Assembly (NCBI GenBank): GCA_900549895.1
Contig: URQG01000131.1
Coordinates: 1 to 5,742 of the forward strand
Origin: an uncultured Lachnobacterium sp.
GTDB taxonomy: Bacteria; Bacillota; Clostridia; Lachnospirales; Lachnospiraceae
Direction of reading: 5' to 3'
DNA length: 5,742 nt
Below, one piece after another: positions 1-5,742 of this stretch. Every line of letters starts with the position of its first letter. The first letter of the stretch is position 1. The notes beneath the pieces were generated by a model. That model did not search any database and had not been told where the DNA came from. It saw only the letters and a list, made by a program, of their open reading frames with translations. The translations under genes and the position numbers were made by a program.

Positions 1-31
1 GTCGGCAGCGTCAGATGTGTATAAGAGACAG
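1..31 (+). other. Nextera/Tn5 read-1 adapter (sequencing artefact)
   Basis: These bases are the Illumina Nextera read-1 adapter minus its first two bases, ending in the 19-base Tn5 mosaic end AGATGTGTATAAGAGACAG. They are not genomic. The first biological base is 32, and whatever lies upstream of the exporter operon in the organism has been lost here. Confidence 0.98.
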
Positions 32-43
32 ATGTTATAACAT
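32..43. repeat. 12-bp perfect palindrome ATGTTATAACAT
   Basis: The first twelve genomic bases form a perfect inverted repeat with no spacer, in the leader of the exporter operon. It could be part of a regulator site next to the TTAG/CTAA palindrome nine bases downstream, or a chance AT-rich palindrome. Because it abuts the adapter, its left context is unknown. The palindrome is certain; a function for it is not. Confidence 0.35.
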
Positions 44-44
44 A

Positions 45-50
45 TCTAAT
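45..50 (+). promoter_or_regulatory. Possible -10 element (TCTAAT) of the exporter operon
   Basis: TCTAAT matches five of six bases of the sigma-A -10 consensus. Its -35 partner would fall at about 22-27, where adapter has replaced the genome, so the promoter cannot be confirmed. If real, transcription would start near 56-58, inside the palindromic operator candidate, a usual position for a repressor site. An alternative -10-like stretch, TATATT at 94-99, has no acceptable -35 at 16-18 bases. Confidence 0.25.
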
Positions 51-51
51 T

Positions 52-65
52 GTTAGCACACTAAC
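52..65. promoter_or_regulatory. MarR/SlyA-like operator candidate, GTTAG-CACA-CTAAC
   Basis: A 5-bp inverted repeat with a 4-base spacer lies 57 bases before the exporter start codon. Its core TTAGCACACTAA matches the known SlyA consensus TTAGCAAGCTAA at 10 of 12 positions, including both TTAG/CTAA arms. MarR-family regulators often control, and are often encoded beside, multidrug ABC exporter pairs in Firmicutes. No regulator gene is visible because the contig ends at 32. The repeat is seen directly; its role as an operator is inferred. Confidence 0.45.
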
Positions 66-108
66 TTTTAAAAAGCAAGCTTAAATTGCACATTATATTA
101 TTTAAGAA

Positions 109-114
109 GAGAGG
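109..114 (+). promoter_or_regulatory. Ribosome binding site deciding the start at 122
   Basis: GAGAGG, within a longer AAGAGAGG purine stretch, lies seven bases before the ATG at 122. It supports that start over an in-frame TTG at 86, which would put this ribosome site inside the coding region and add twelve residues not expected for the family. Confidence 0.8.
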
Positions 115-121
115 TTCATTT

Positions 122-1870
122 ATGTTAAAAACACTGCTTGCCGAAGTCAAGGAGTTTAAAAAGGCGTCACTTCTTACGCCTCTTTTTGCTTTTGCGGAAG
201 TTATCATGGAAATGATCATACCGCTCCTTATGGCTTCGATCATCAACGATGGTGTCAATAAAGGTGACACCCACCACATCTATGTTATCGGTGCATGGAT
301 GGTCGTTACGGCAATCTGCTCCCTTTCCTTCGGCTGCTTTGCTGCCAAATATGCAGCGATGGCATCCATGGGACTCGGCCGTAACCTGCGCAAAGCAATG
401 TTTGAAAAGATTCAGACATATTCCTTTGCCAATCTTGACAAATTCAGCACTTCCAGTCTTGTAACAAGACTGACAACCGATGTTACCAACATCCAGAACG
501 CTTACCAGATGATCCTGCGTATGTGTGTGCGCGCACTCTCAACACTGATTGTTGCGATGATCGCATCCTTCTTTATCAGCCCTCGTCTGGCGCTCATTTA
601 TCTGGCTGCCGTCATTGCACTCGGGGCCTGTCTGGCTCTCATCGTGTTTCTTGCGATGCGCTACTTCCAGGAAGCGTTCCGCAAATACGATGATTTAAAT
701 GAAAGTGTTCAGGAAAACGTATCTGCGATCCGCGTTGTGAAAGCTTATGTACGAGGCGATTACGAAAAAAGCCGATTTAAAAAGGCCAGCCAGAACATCT
801 ACAATATGTTGTTTAAAGCCGAGTCGGTTGTCGTATGGAACTCTCCGCTCATGCAGTTTGTCGTATACAGCTGTATTCTTCTGATCAGCTGGTTCGGTGC
901 TCATATGGTGGTCGGCTCCACCCTTGAGACCGGTGATCTTCTTGCACTGCTTACCTACTGTATGAACATTCTTATGAGTCTGATGATGCTCTCTATGGTA
1001 TTCGTTATGATCTCCATGAGTGTTGCCAGTGCAAGACGTATCGCAGAAGTCATCAATGAGGAAAGTACTCTGCATAACCCAAAGAATCCATGCTTTGATA
1101 TCGCAGACGGAAGCATCCGTTTCGATCATGTGACATTCCGCTACTCCAAAAATGCCGAAGTACCGGTACTTGACGATATCAACCTTTCCATCCGCTCCGG
1201 TGAGACGATCGGTATTGTCGGCGGAACCGGAAGTTCGAAGTCTTCGCTCGTCAATCTGATCAGCCGTCTCTACGATGTGGAAAGTGGCACTGTCTATGTC
1301 GGCGGCAAGGACGTCCGCGAGTATGACCTTGATACACTCAGAAGTGAGGTATCCGTTGTATTGCAGCAAAACGTCCTCTTCTCCGGCACGATTCTTGACA
1401 ATCTCCGCTGGGGTAATCCGGATGCAACCGAGGAAGAATGCAAAGAAGCCTGCCGACAGGCATGCGCCGATGAATTCATCCAGACATTCCCGGATCAATA
1501 TAATACTTACATCGAGCAGGGAGGAACCAACGTATCCGGCGGTCAGAAGCAGCGTCTTTGTATCGCACGTGCGCTCCTAAAGAAGCCCAAAGTTCTGATC
1601 CTTGACGACAGTACCAGCGCTGTAGATACCGCAACCGATGCACGTATCCGCCAATCGTTCCGCGAAGCGATCCCGGGAACGACCAAGCTGATCATCGCGC
1701 AGCGTATCTCATCCGTTATGGACGCAGACCGCATCATCGTGCTTGATGACGGCCGCTTAAACGGATTCGGAACACACGAAGAATTACTTGCCACAAACGA
1801 TATCTACCGCGATGTCTACGAATCACAGACACAGGGTGGAGGAGATTTTGACGAAGGGGGTGCTGCCTAA
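122..1870 (+). CDS. ABC exporter half-transporter, degenerate-site subunit of a heterodimer (BmrC/YheI-like)
   Basis: This 582-residue protein has an ABC exporter membrane domain (about 15-305, six predicted helices near 17-42, 54-78, 133-153, 155-178, 240-265 and 275-300) followed by a cytoplasmic ATPase domain (about 330-565). Visible motifs are an A-loop Tyr341, Walker A GGTGSSKS (367-374), Q-loop Gln415, signature VSGGQ (471-475), Walker B VLILDD (491-496) and D-loop SAVD (499-502). Walker A has Ser372 where Gly is usual, the catalytic Glu is Asp496, and the switch His is Gln527. These are marks of the non-hydrolysing side of heterodimeric exporters. The stop overlaps the next gene's start, so the two are probably made together and pair in the membrane. 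The length fits BmrC/YheI. The substrate is unknown; multidrug or peptide export is usual for the family. The Gly-rich tail (571-582) encodes the ribosome site of the next gene. Confidence 0.93.
   Translation: MLKTLLAEVKEFKKASLLTPLFAFAEVIMEMIIPLLMASIINDGVNKGDTHHIYVIGAWMVVTAICSLSFGCFAAKYAAMASMGLGRNLRKAMFEKIQTYSFANLDKFSTSSLVTRLTTDVTNIQNAYQMILRMCVRALSTLIVAMIASFFISPRLALIYLAAVIALGACLALIVFLAMRYFQEAFRKYDDLNESVQENVSAIRVVKAYVRGDYEKSRFKKASQNIYNMLFKAESVVVWNSPLMQFVVYSCILLISWFGAHMVVGSTLETGDLLALLTYCMNILMSLMMLSMVFVMISMSVASARRIAEVINEESTLHNPKNPCFDIADGSIRFDHVTFRYSKNAEVPVLDDINLSIRSGETIGIVGGTGSSKSSLVNLISRLYDVESGTVYVGGKDVREYDLDTLRSEVSVVLQQNVLFSGTILDNLRWGNPDATEEECKEACRQACADEFIQTFPDQYNTYIEQGGTNVSGGQKQRLCIARALLKKPKVLILDDSTSAVDTATDARIRQSFREAIPGTTKLIIAQRISSVMDADRIIVLDDGRLNGFGTHEELLATNDIYRDVYESQTQGGGDFDEGGAA
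1854..1860 (+). promoter_or_regulatory. Ribosome binding site for the second exporter gene
   Basis: AAGGGGG lies nine bases before the ATG at 1870, inside the last codons of the first exporter gene. With the TAATG stop/start overlap it suggests translational coupling of the two subunits. A second SD-like stretch, GGTGGAGGAG at 1835-1844, is too far away to serve directly. Confidence 0.75.
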
Positions 1871-3762
1871 TGCCGGGACCACGTGGACCAAAAGGACCAA
1901 AACCAAAGATTGAGAACCCGGGCAGACTTTTAAAGCGCCTGATGGGTTATATATTAAAGAAATACGGAGTACTCTACGCACTCGTCATCATCGGCATCCT
2001 TGCCAGTGTTATGTGTAACACCCAGGGAACCATGTTCATGCAGAAACTGATTGATGATTATATTACTCCGATGATAGAAAGCGGCAGTGCCGATTACGGA
2101 CCTCTGCTGCATGCGATCGGCAAAGTCGCCGGCTTCTATGCCTTAGGTGTTGTCGCAACCTTTCTGTACAACAAGCTTTTGATCTATATCTCTCAAGGAA
2201 CGATTAAGAATCTCAGAGATGATCTGTTTACCCACATGCAGGATCTGCCGATCCGCTATTTTGACACCCACTCACACGGAGATATCATGTCGGTATACAC
2301 CAACGATATCGATACCCTCCGCCAGATGATCAGTCAGAGTATCCCGCAGCTTTTGAACAGTATCGTAACGATCGTCAATGTATTTATCTACATGGTCATC
2401 TTAAATATTCCGCTGACGATTCTTACCCTTGTCATGGTTGCGATCACGGTATTTATGACCGGAAAATTTGCCGGCTTCTCAAGCCGCTACTTCCTTGCAC
2501 AGCAACAGGATATCGGCAAGGTCAACGGATTCATCGAAGAGATGTTAAACGGACAGAAAGTTGTAAAGGTGTTCACACACGAGGAGCAGAACATCGAAGA
2601 GTTCAACAAACTCAACGATCAGCTTTACGACAGTGCCTACAATGCGAACCGCTACTCCAACTATCTCGGACCGGTCAATGCACAGATCGGTAACATCAGC
2701 TACGTGCTTTGTGCCATGATCGGCGGTGTGATGGCGTTATCCGGATTCAGTGGACTTACCCTTGGTAAGCTTGCCAGCTTCCTGACCTTCAACAAGAGCT
2801 TTAATATGCCGATTTCGCAGGTCAGCATGCAGCTGAACAGTGTCGTCATGGCACTTGCAGGCAGCGAGCGGATCTTTAAACTTCTCGATGAAGAACCGGA
2901 AACGGATGACGGATATGTTACTCTGGTCAATGCCAGAGAAGAAAACGGACAGCTGACTGAGACAACAGAATCGACCGGTATCTGGGCTTGGAAGCATGTG
3001 CATCAGGCAGACGGTTCGGTCGAATACAAGCGCCTGACCGGAGATGTTGTCTTTGACGATGTGGACTTTGGATATGTGCCGGATAAGATTGTACTGCACA
3101 ATGTGGATCTGTATGCGACTCCGGGCCAGAAGATTGCCTTCGTTGGATCAACCGGAGCCGGCAAGACGACCATCACCAACCTGATCAACCGATTCTACGA
3201 TATTCAGGATGGCAAGATCCGTTACGATGGTATCAACATCAACAAGATCAAGAAAGCGGATCTGCGCCACTCTCTCGGTATCGTATTACAGGATACGCAT
3301 TTGTTTACCGCTACGGTTATGGAAAACATCCGCTACGGAAAACTGGATGCCACCGACGAGGAAGTCTACGCAGCTGCCAGACTCGCAAATGCGGACACCT
3401 TTATCCGCCAGCTTCCGGATGGCTACCACACCGTTCTTACCGGAGACGGTGCCAACTTAAGCCAGGGGCAGCGGCAGATGCTCTCCATCGCGCGTGCGGC
3501 AATCGCCAATCCACCGGTACTGATCCTCGACGAGGCAACCAGCTCGATTGATACCCGTACCGAACGTATCGTACAGGATGGAATGGATAAGCTGATGGCG
3601 GGACGTACCACCTTCGTCATCGCCCATCGGCTCTCCACGATCCGTAACAGCGACTGCATCATGGTTCTCGAACAGGGACGCGTCATTGAACGGGGCAGCC
3701 ACGAGCAGCTGCTCGCTGCCAAAGGCAAATACTATCAGCTTTATACCGGTAAGACAGCGTAA
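1870..3762 (+). CDS. ABC exporter half-transporter, catalytic-site subunit of a heterodimer (BmrD/YheH-like)
   Basis: This 630-residue partner subunit has a Gly/Pro/Lys-rich N-terminus (2-13), a six-helix membrane domain (helices near 32-52, 80-105, 160-180, 181-200, 270-292 and 297-330), then an ATPase domain (about 392-628). Motifs are A-loop Tyr402, a canonical Walker A GSTGAGKT (426-433), Q-loop Gln474, Walker B LILDE with catalytic Glu555, and switch His586. Its signature is LSQGQ (530-534), with Gln in place of the first Gly. That altered signature would face the degenerate Walker A/B of the first subunit, so this protein supplies the working Walker motifs and the partner supplies a normal signature. 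An extra stretch of about 50 residues (340-390, Glu/Thr-rich, then a Trp-containing part) joins the membrane and ATPase domains; BmrD/YheH is likewise the longer subunit of its pair. The ATG overlaps the upstream stop by one base. A strong terminator follows seven bases after the stop. Confidence 0.93.
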   Translation: MPGPRGPKGPKPKIENPGRLLKRLMGYILKKYGVLYALVIIGILASVMCNTQGTMFMQKLIDDYITPMIESGSADYGPLLHAIGKVAGFYALGVVATFLYNKLLIYISQGTIKNLRDDLFTHMQDLPIRYFDTHSHGDIMSVYTNDIDTLRQMISQSIPQLLNSIVTIVNVFIYMVILNIPLTILTLVMVAITVFMTGKFAGFSSRYFLAQQQDIGKVNGFIEEMLNGQKVVKVFTHEEQNIEEFNKLNDQLYDSAYNANRYSNYLGPVNAQIGNISYVLCAMIGGVMALSGFSGLTLGKLASFLTFNKSFNMPISQVSMQLNSVVMALAGSERIFKLLDEEPETDDGYVTLVNAREENGQLTETTESTGIWAWKHVHQADGSVEYKRLTGDVVFDDVDFGYVPDKIVLHNVDLYATPGQKIAFVGSTGAGKTTITNLINRFYDIQDGKIRYDGININKIKKADLRHSLGIVLQDTHLFTATVMENIRYGKLDATDEEVYAAARLANADTFIRQLPDGYHTVLTGDGANLSQGQRQMLSIARAAIANPPVLILDEATSSIDTRTERIVQDGMDKLMAGRTTFVIAHRLSTIRNSDCIMVLEQGRVIERGSHEQLLAAKGKYYQLYTGKTA

Positions 3763-3768
3763 TATAGC

Positions 3769-3803
3769 AAAACGGGATGTTCATTCAGAACATCCCGTTT
3801 TTT
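3769..3803 (+). terminator. Intrinsic terminator, probably bidirectional
   Basis: A perfect 14-bp stem (3769-3782 with 3788-3801) closes on a 5-base ATTCA loop and contains a CGGG/CCCG core. It runs into six T residues (3798-3803), giving a strong rho-independent terminator for the exporter operon. Read on the - strand, the same hairpin is followed by TTTT, about 47 bases past the metY stop, so it can plausibly end that transcript too. I saw no other convincing hairpin in 3763-3849. Confidence 0.93.
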
Positions 3804-3849
3804 GTACAATGATTGTTATTTGTGGCCTGATCGCATGCCTCTTTCCTTA

Positions 3850-5133
3850 TTAAACAGCTGCAAGTGCCTGCTCCAAGTCTGCGATCAGATCATTCTTATC
3901 CTCAAGTCCGCAGGAAATACGGATCAGACCGGCCGGAATACCGGCTTCAAGAAGCTGCTCCTCACTCATCTGACGATGTGTGGATGTCGCCGGATTTAAA
4001 CAACAGGTTCTCGCATCCGCCACGTGCGTCTCGATTGCTGCAAGCTTCAAATTCTTCATAAACTTCTCCGCCGCTTCGCGTCCTCCTTTGATCTCAAAGG
4101 ATACCACGCCGCATCCGCCGTTTGGCATATACTTCTGTGCAAGTTCATAATATTTGCTGCTCTTCAGCCCCGGATAATTGACGAACTCAACCTTCGGATG
4201 CTTCTCCAAGAACTCGGCAACCGCCTGTCCGTTCTCCACATGACGCGGCATACGGACATGTAAGGACTCCAATCCGAGATTTAAGATGAACGCATGCTGC
4301 GGAGACTGAATACATCCAAGATCCCGCATCAGCTGCGAAGTACATTTCGTGATGAATGCGCCTTCCTTGCCAAACTTCTCTGCATAAGTGATTCCGTGAT
4401 AAGACTCATCCGGAGTACAAAGTCCCGGATACTTGTCCGCATGTGCCATCCAGTCAAACTTGCCGGAATCCACGATCGCACCACCCACGGCTGCTCCGTG
4501 TCCATCCATATACTTTGTGGTAGAGTGTGTTACGATATCGGCACCCCACTCGATCGGCCGGCAGTTCACCGGTGTCGGGAATGTGTTATCCACGATGAGC
4601 GGAACCCCATGCGCATGTGCGGCTTTGGCGAATTTTTCAATATCAAGAACCGTCAATGCAGGATTTGCGATCGTTTCGCCGAATACGGCACGTGTGTTAT
4701 CCTGAAATGCTGCATTTAACTCTTCCTCGCTGCAATCCGGCGATACAAATGTTGCGCTGATTCCCATCTTTGCCATGGTCACAGAGATCAGGTTAAATGT
4801 TCCTCCGTAGATGGAAGACGACGCCACGATATGGCTTCCCGCCTCACAGATATTGAACAGTGCAAAGAAGTTTGCTGCCTGTCCGGAAGAGGTCAGCATC
4901 GCTGCCGTACCACCCTCTAACGCCGCGATCTTGGCTGCGACATAGTCGTTGGTCGGATTCTGCAGTCTCGTGTAGAAATATCCGCTTGCCTCAAGGTCAA
5001 AAAGCTTTCCCATGTCCTCGCTTGTGTCATATTTGAATGTAGTTGACTGAATAATCGGAATCTGTCTCGGCTCTCCGTTTCCGGCTGCATAGCCTGCCTG
5101 TACACACTTTGTACCTATACTGTATTCTTTCAT
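3850..5133 (-). CDS. metY: O-acetylhomoserine sulfhydrylase (O-acetylhomoserine aminocarboxypropyltransferase)
   Basis: This is a complete 427-residue PLP enzyme of the Cys/Met metabolism family. MetY enzymes make homocysteine from O-acetyl-L-homoserine and sulfide in the cytoplasm, the direct-sulfhydrylation route to methionine. Visible residues include Tyr54 and Arg56 (YTRLQNP, phosphate contact from the neighbouring subunit), the TSSGQAA loop (81-87), Tyr109 stacking on the cofactor, Asp182 (VDNTF) contacting the pyridine nitrogen, the PLP Schiff-base Lys207 (HSTTKY), and Arg405 (RISCG) for the substrate carboxylate. Length and the insert at about 222-260 (DWMAHADKYPG region) fit O-acetylhomoserine sulfhydrylases of about 425-430 residues better than cystathionine gamma-synthases or lyases of about 380-400. 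The start is supported by AAAGGAG seven bases upstream. The gene has its own promoter and converges on the exporter operon. Use of other acyl-homoserines, or a side activity as cysteine synthase, cannot be excluded from sequence. Confidence 0.95.
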   Translation of the reverse strand: MKEYSIGTKCVQAGYAAGNGEPRQIPIIQSTTFKYDTSEDMGKLFDLEASGYFYTRLQNPTNDYVAAKIAALEGGTAAMLTSSGQAANFFALFNICEAGSHIVASSSIYGGTFNLISVTMAKMGISATFVSPDCSEEELNAAFQDNTRAVFGETIANPALTVLDIEKFAKAAHAHGVPLIVDNTFPTPVNCRPIEWGADIVTHSTTKYMDGHGAAVGGAIVDSGKFDWMAHADKYPGLCTPDESYHGITYAEKFGKEGAFITKCTSQLMRDLGCIQSPQHAFILNLGLESLHVRMPRHVENGQAVAEFLEKHPKVEFVNYPGLKSSKYYELAQKYMPNGGCGVVSFEIKGGREAAEKFMKNLKLAAIETHVADARTCCLNPATSTHRQMSEEQLLEAGIPAGLIRISCGLEDKNDLIADLEQALAAV

Positions 5134-5140
5134 TGTGCTT

Positions 5141-5147
5141 CTCCTTT
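5141..5147 (-). promoter_or_regulatory. Ribosome binding site of metY
   Basis: On the - strand AAAGGAG lies seven bases before the ATG at 5133-5131. It is a near-ideal Firmicute Shine-Dalgarno sequence and fixes the start codon. Confidence 0.88.
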
Positions 5148-5173
5148 ATTATGTTAATGTTTCAGATGGATAT

Positions 5174-5202
5174 AGTATATTACATTTGGCGCGTTTTGAC
5201 AA
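5174..5202 (-). promoter_or_regulatory. Sigma-A promoter of metY
   Basis: Read on the - strand, TTGTCA (5202-5197) and TATACT (5179-5174) are separated by exactly 17 bases, each one base from the sigma-A consensus. The -35 lies in the last codons of the upstream ATPase gene and the -10 begins directly after its stop codon. Transcription should start near 5167, giving a leader of about 34 bases. The same-strand upstream gene could also read through, since no terminator separates the two. Confidence 0.75.
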
Positions 5203-5708
5203 ATTCTTCAAATCGTGGAAGTGTGAGAGTAATTTTACCGTACTCAGAGGTATCTATAACCCCCTTTCTTTTGAGCCGGTCTCTATATACCGAGAATAAT
5301 CCTGAATTCATATCCAGTTTTTCTCTGATTTCTTTTACCTTTTCTTCACCACTTACTGATATTTCCAACAATATTTTTTTATCAAGCTCTGACAGCTCCG
5401 ACCAGATTTTACTGTACACATACTCATCAAGGCACTGATCATATTCCGGTAAAATATCTTCTATCGTGTGATCATCCCTGTTTTCCCAGTAAAGATATCC
5501 CAATACCTGGAATGCAAAAGGATATCCCTTTGTAAGAGCTGCCATTTTGTCTGCCTCTCTTTGATCCAGTTCAAAAATATCCATATAGTGTTTCCTGACT
5601 GCTGTAAAGCTAAGTGGTTCAAGCATTATCTTAGGCGCCCTGTACAAAAATGTAAGTGCCTTGTCGTTCTGCAGATCATATATATTTTCAAACAGCCCCG
5701 TCATAAGC
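5180..5708 (-). CDS. ATP-binding protein of AAA/STAND (archaeal-ATPase-like) type, C-terminal part only
   Basis: The genomic part codes for 175 residues and is cut at the contig edge, so the Walker A and B motifs are missing and the nucleotide-binding role is inferred from similarity to a common Lachnospiraceae ATPase family. The first 30 residues resemble the end of such an ATPase core (GLFENIYDLQN, then TFLYRAPKI). A helical lid follows (about 31-80, PLSF, then LTKGYPFAFQVLGYLYWE). The end resembles a winged helix (about 105-170, SELDKKILLEI, then LKRKGVI and a beta-hairpin), a DNA- or protein-binding fold. The function of this family is not established to my knowledge. The gene is visibly AT-richer than metY and the exporter genes. 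Translation extended into the adapter would add a false MCIRDR N-terminus. The stop lies 46 bases before metY on the same strand. Confidence 0.75.
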
Positions 5709-5742
5709 CTGTCTCTTATACACATCTGACGCTGCCGACGAT
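5709..5742 (-). other. Nextera/Tn5 read-1 adapter, reverse complement (sequencing artefact)
   Basis: The reverse complement of the full 33-base Nextera read-1 adapter occupies 5709-5741, beginning with the mosaic end. The last base (T, 5742) may be the first index base. It truncates the ATPase gene artificially and carries an ATG in frame with it. Confidence 0.98.

Noticed and set aside
74..85. A second SlyA-like site, AGCAAGCT, after the first palindrome
   Set aside because: The central eight bases match the SlyA consensus but the outer TTA/TAA arms are lost. In an A-rich leader this is too weak to annotate.
86..121. An upstream TTG start extending the first exporter protein by twelve residues
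   Set aside because: The extension spans the GAGAGG ribosome site and AT-rich leader. The ATG at 122 has ideal spacing and gives the usual family N-terminus.
1220..1243. Walker A of subunit 1 read as damaged (Ser for Gly at residue 372)
   Set aside because: The GGTGSSKS form is familiar in degenerate-site subunits of Firmicute exporters and Lys373 is intact, so it is a subfamily trait, not a decayed gene.
695..1498. A 267-codon open frame on the - strand opposite the first exporter gene
   Set aside because: It lies wholly inside a gene with full ABC exporter motifs, its translation shows no recognisable domain, and I saw no ribosome site for it. It is a shadow frame.
3804..3849. Small inverted repeats (ACAAT/ATTGT and GGC/GCC) after metY as a separate terminator
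   Set aside because: The stems are three to five bases with no T run; the strong hairpin at 3769-3803 explains termination better.
4294..4719. A 141-codon + strand open frame opposite metY
   Set aside because: The opposite strand encodes catalytic residues of a well-recognised PLP enzyme. The + strand product is rich in Cys, Arg and Ile with no family resemblance.
3850..5133. metY read as cystathionine gamma-synthase or methionine gamma-lyase
   Set aside because: The 427-residue length and the insert after the PLP lysine match O-acetylhomoserine sulfhydrylases, not the shorter relatives.
1..5742. Terminal inverted repeats suggesting a transposon or insertion sequence
   Set aside because: The inverted ends are exactly the commercial Nextera adapter with Tn5 mosaic ends, and no transposase is encoded between them.

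Overview
The window is a short metagenome-style contig of a Gram-positive Firmicute, most likely a gut Lachnospiraceae (Clostridia). This rests on my recognition of the protein families, strong purine-rich Shine-Dalgarno sites, a sigma-A type promoter and intrinsic terminators. I cannot fix the genus. Both ends are Nextera (Tn5) read-1 sequencing adapter in inverted orientation (1-31 and 5709-5742), so genomic sequence runs only from 32 to 5708 and both edges are artificial.

Left half, + strand: a leader (32-121) carries a TTAG-CACA-CTAA operator-like palindrome resembling SlyA/MarR-family sites. Two overlapping genes follow (122-1870 and 1870-3762, TAATG overlap). They encode two ABC exporter half-transporters, each a six-helix membrane domain fused to an ATPase domain. 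They look like one heterodimeric exporter of the BmrCD/LmrCD/TM287-288 type: every departure from the ATPase consensus falls in a single composite ATP site, and the other site is canonical. A 14-bp hairpin with a T run (3769-3803) ends the operon and probably also stops the convergent transcript from the right.

Right half, - strand: a complete O-acetylhomoserine sulfhydrylase (metY-type, 427 aa, 3850-5133) for sulfur assimilation into homocysteine. It has its own sigma-A promoter, whose -35 lies inside the tail of the upstream gene; the predicted leader is too short for a SAM riboswitch or T-box. Upstream on the same strand (5180-5708) is the C-terminal 175 residues of an AAA/STAND-like ATP-binding protein with a winged-helix end. 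It is visibly AT-richer than its neighbours and cut off by the contig edge.

The exporter and metY are convergent and share no obvious pathway. I found no RNA genes, CRISPR array, insertion sequence or clearly new system. The most notable points are the asymmetric ATP sites, the operator-like palindrome, the compact metY promoter and the adapter artefacts, which create a false protein N-terminus.
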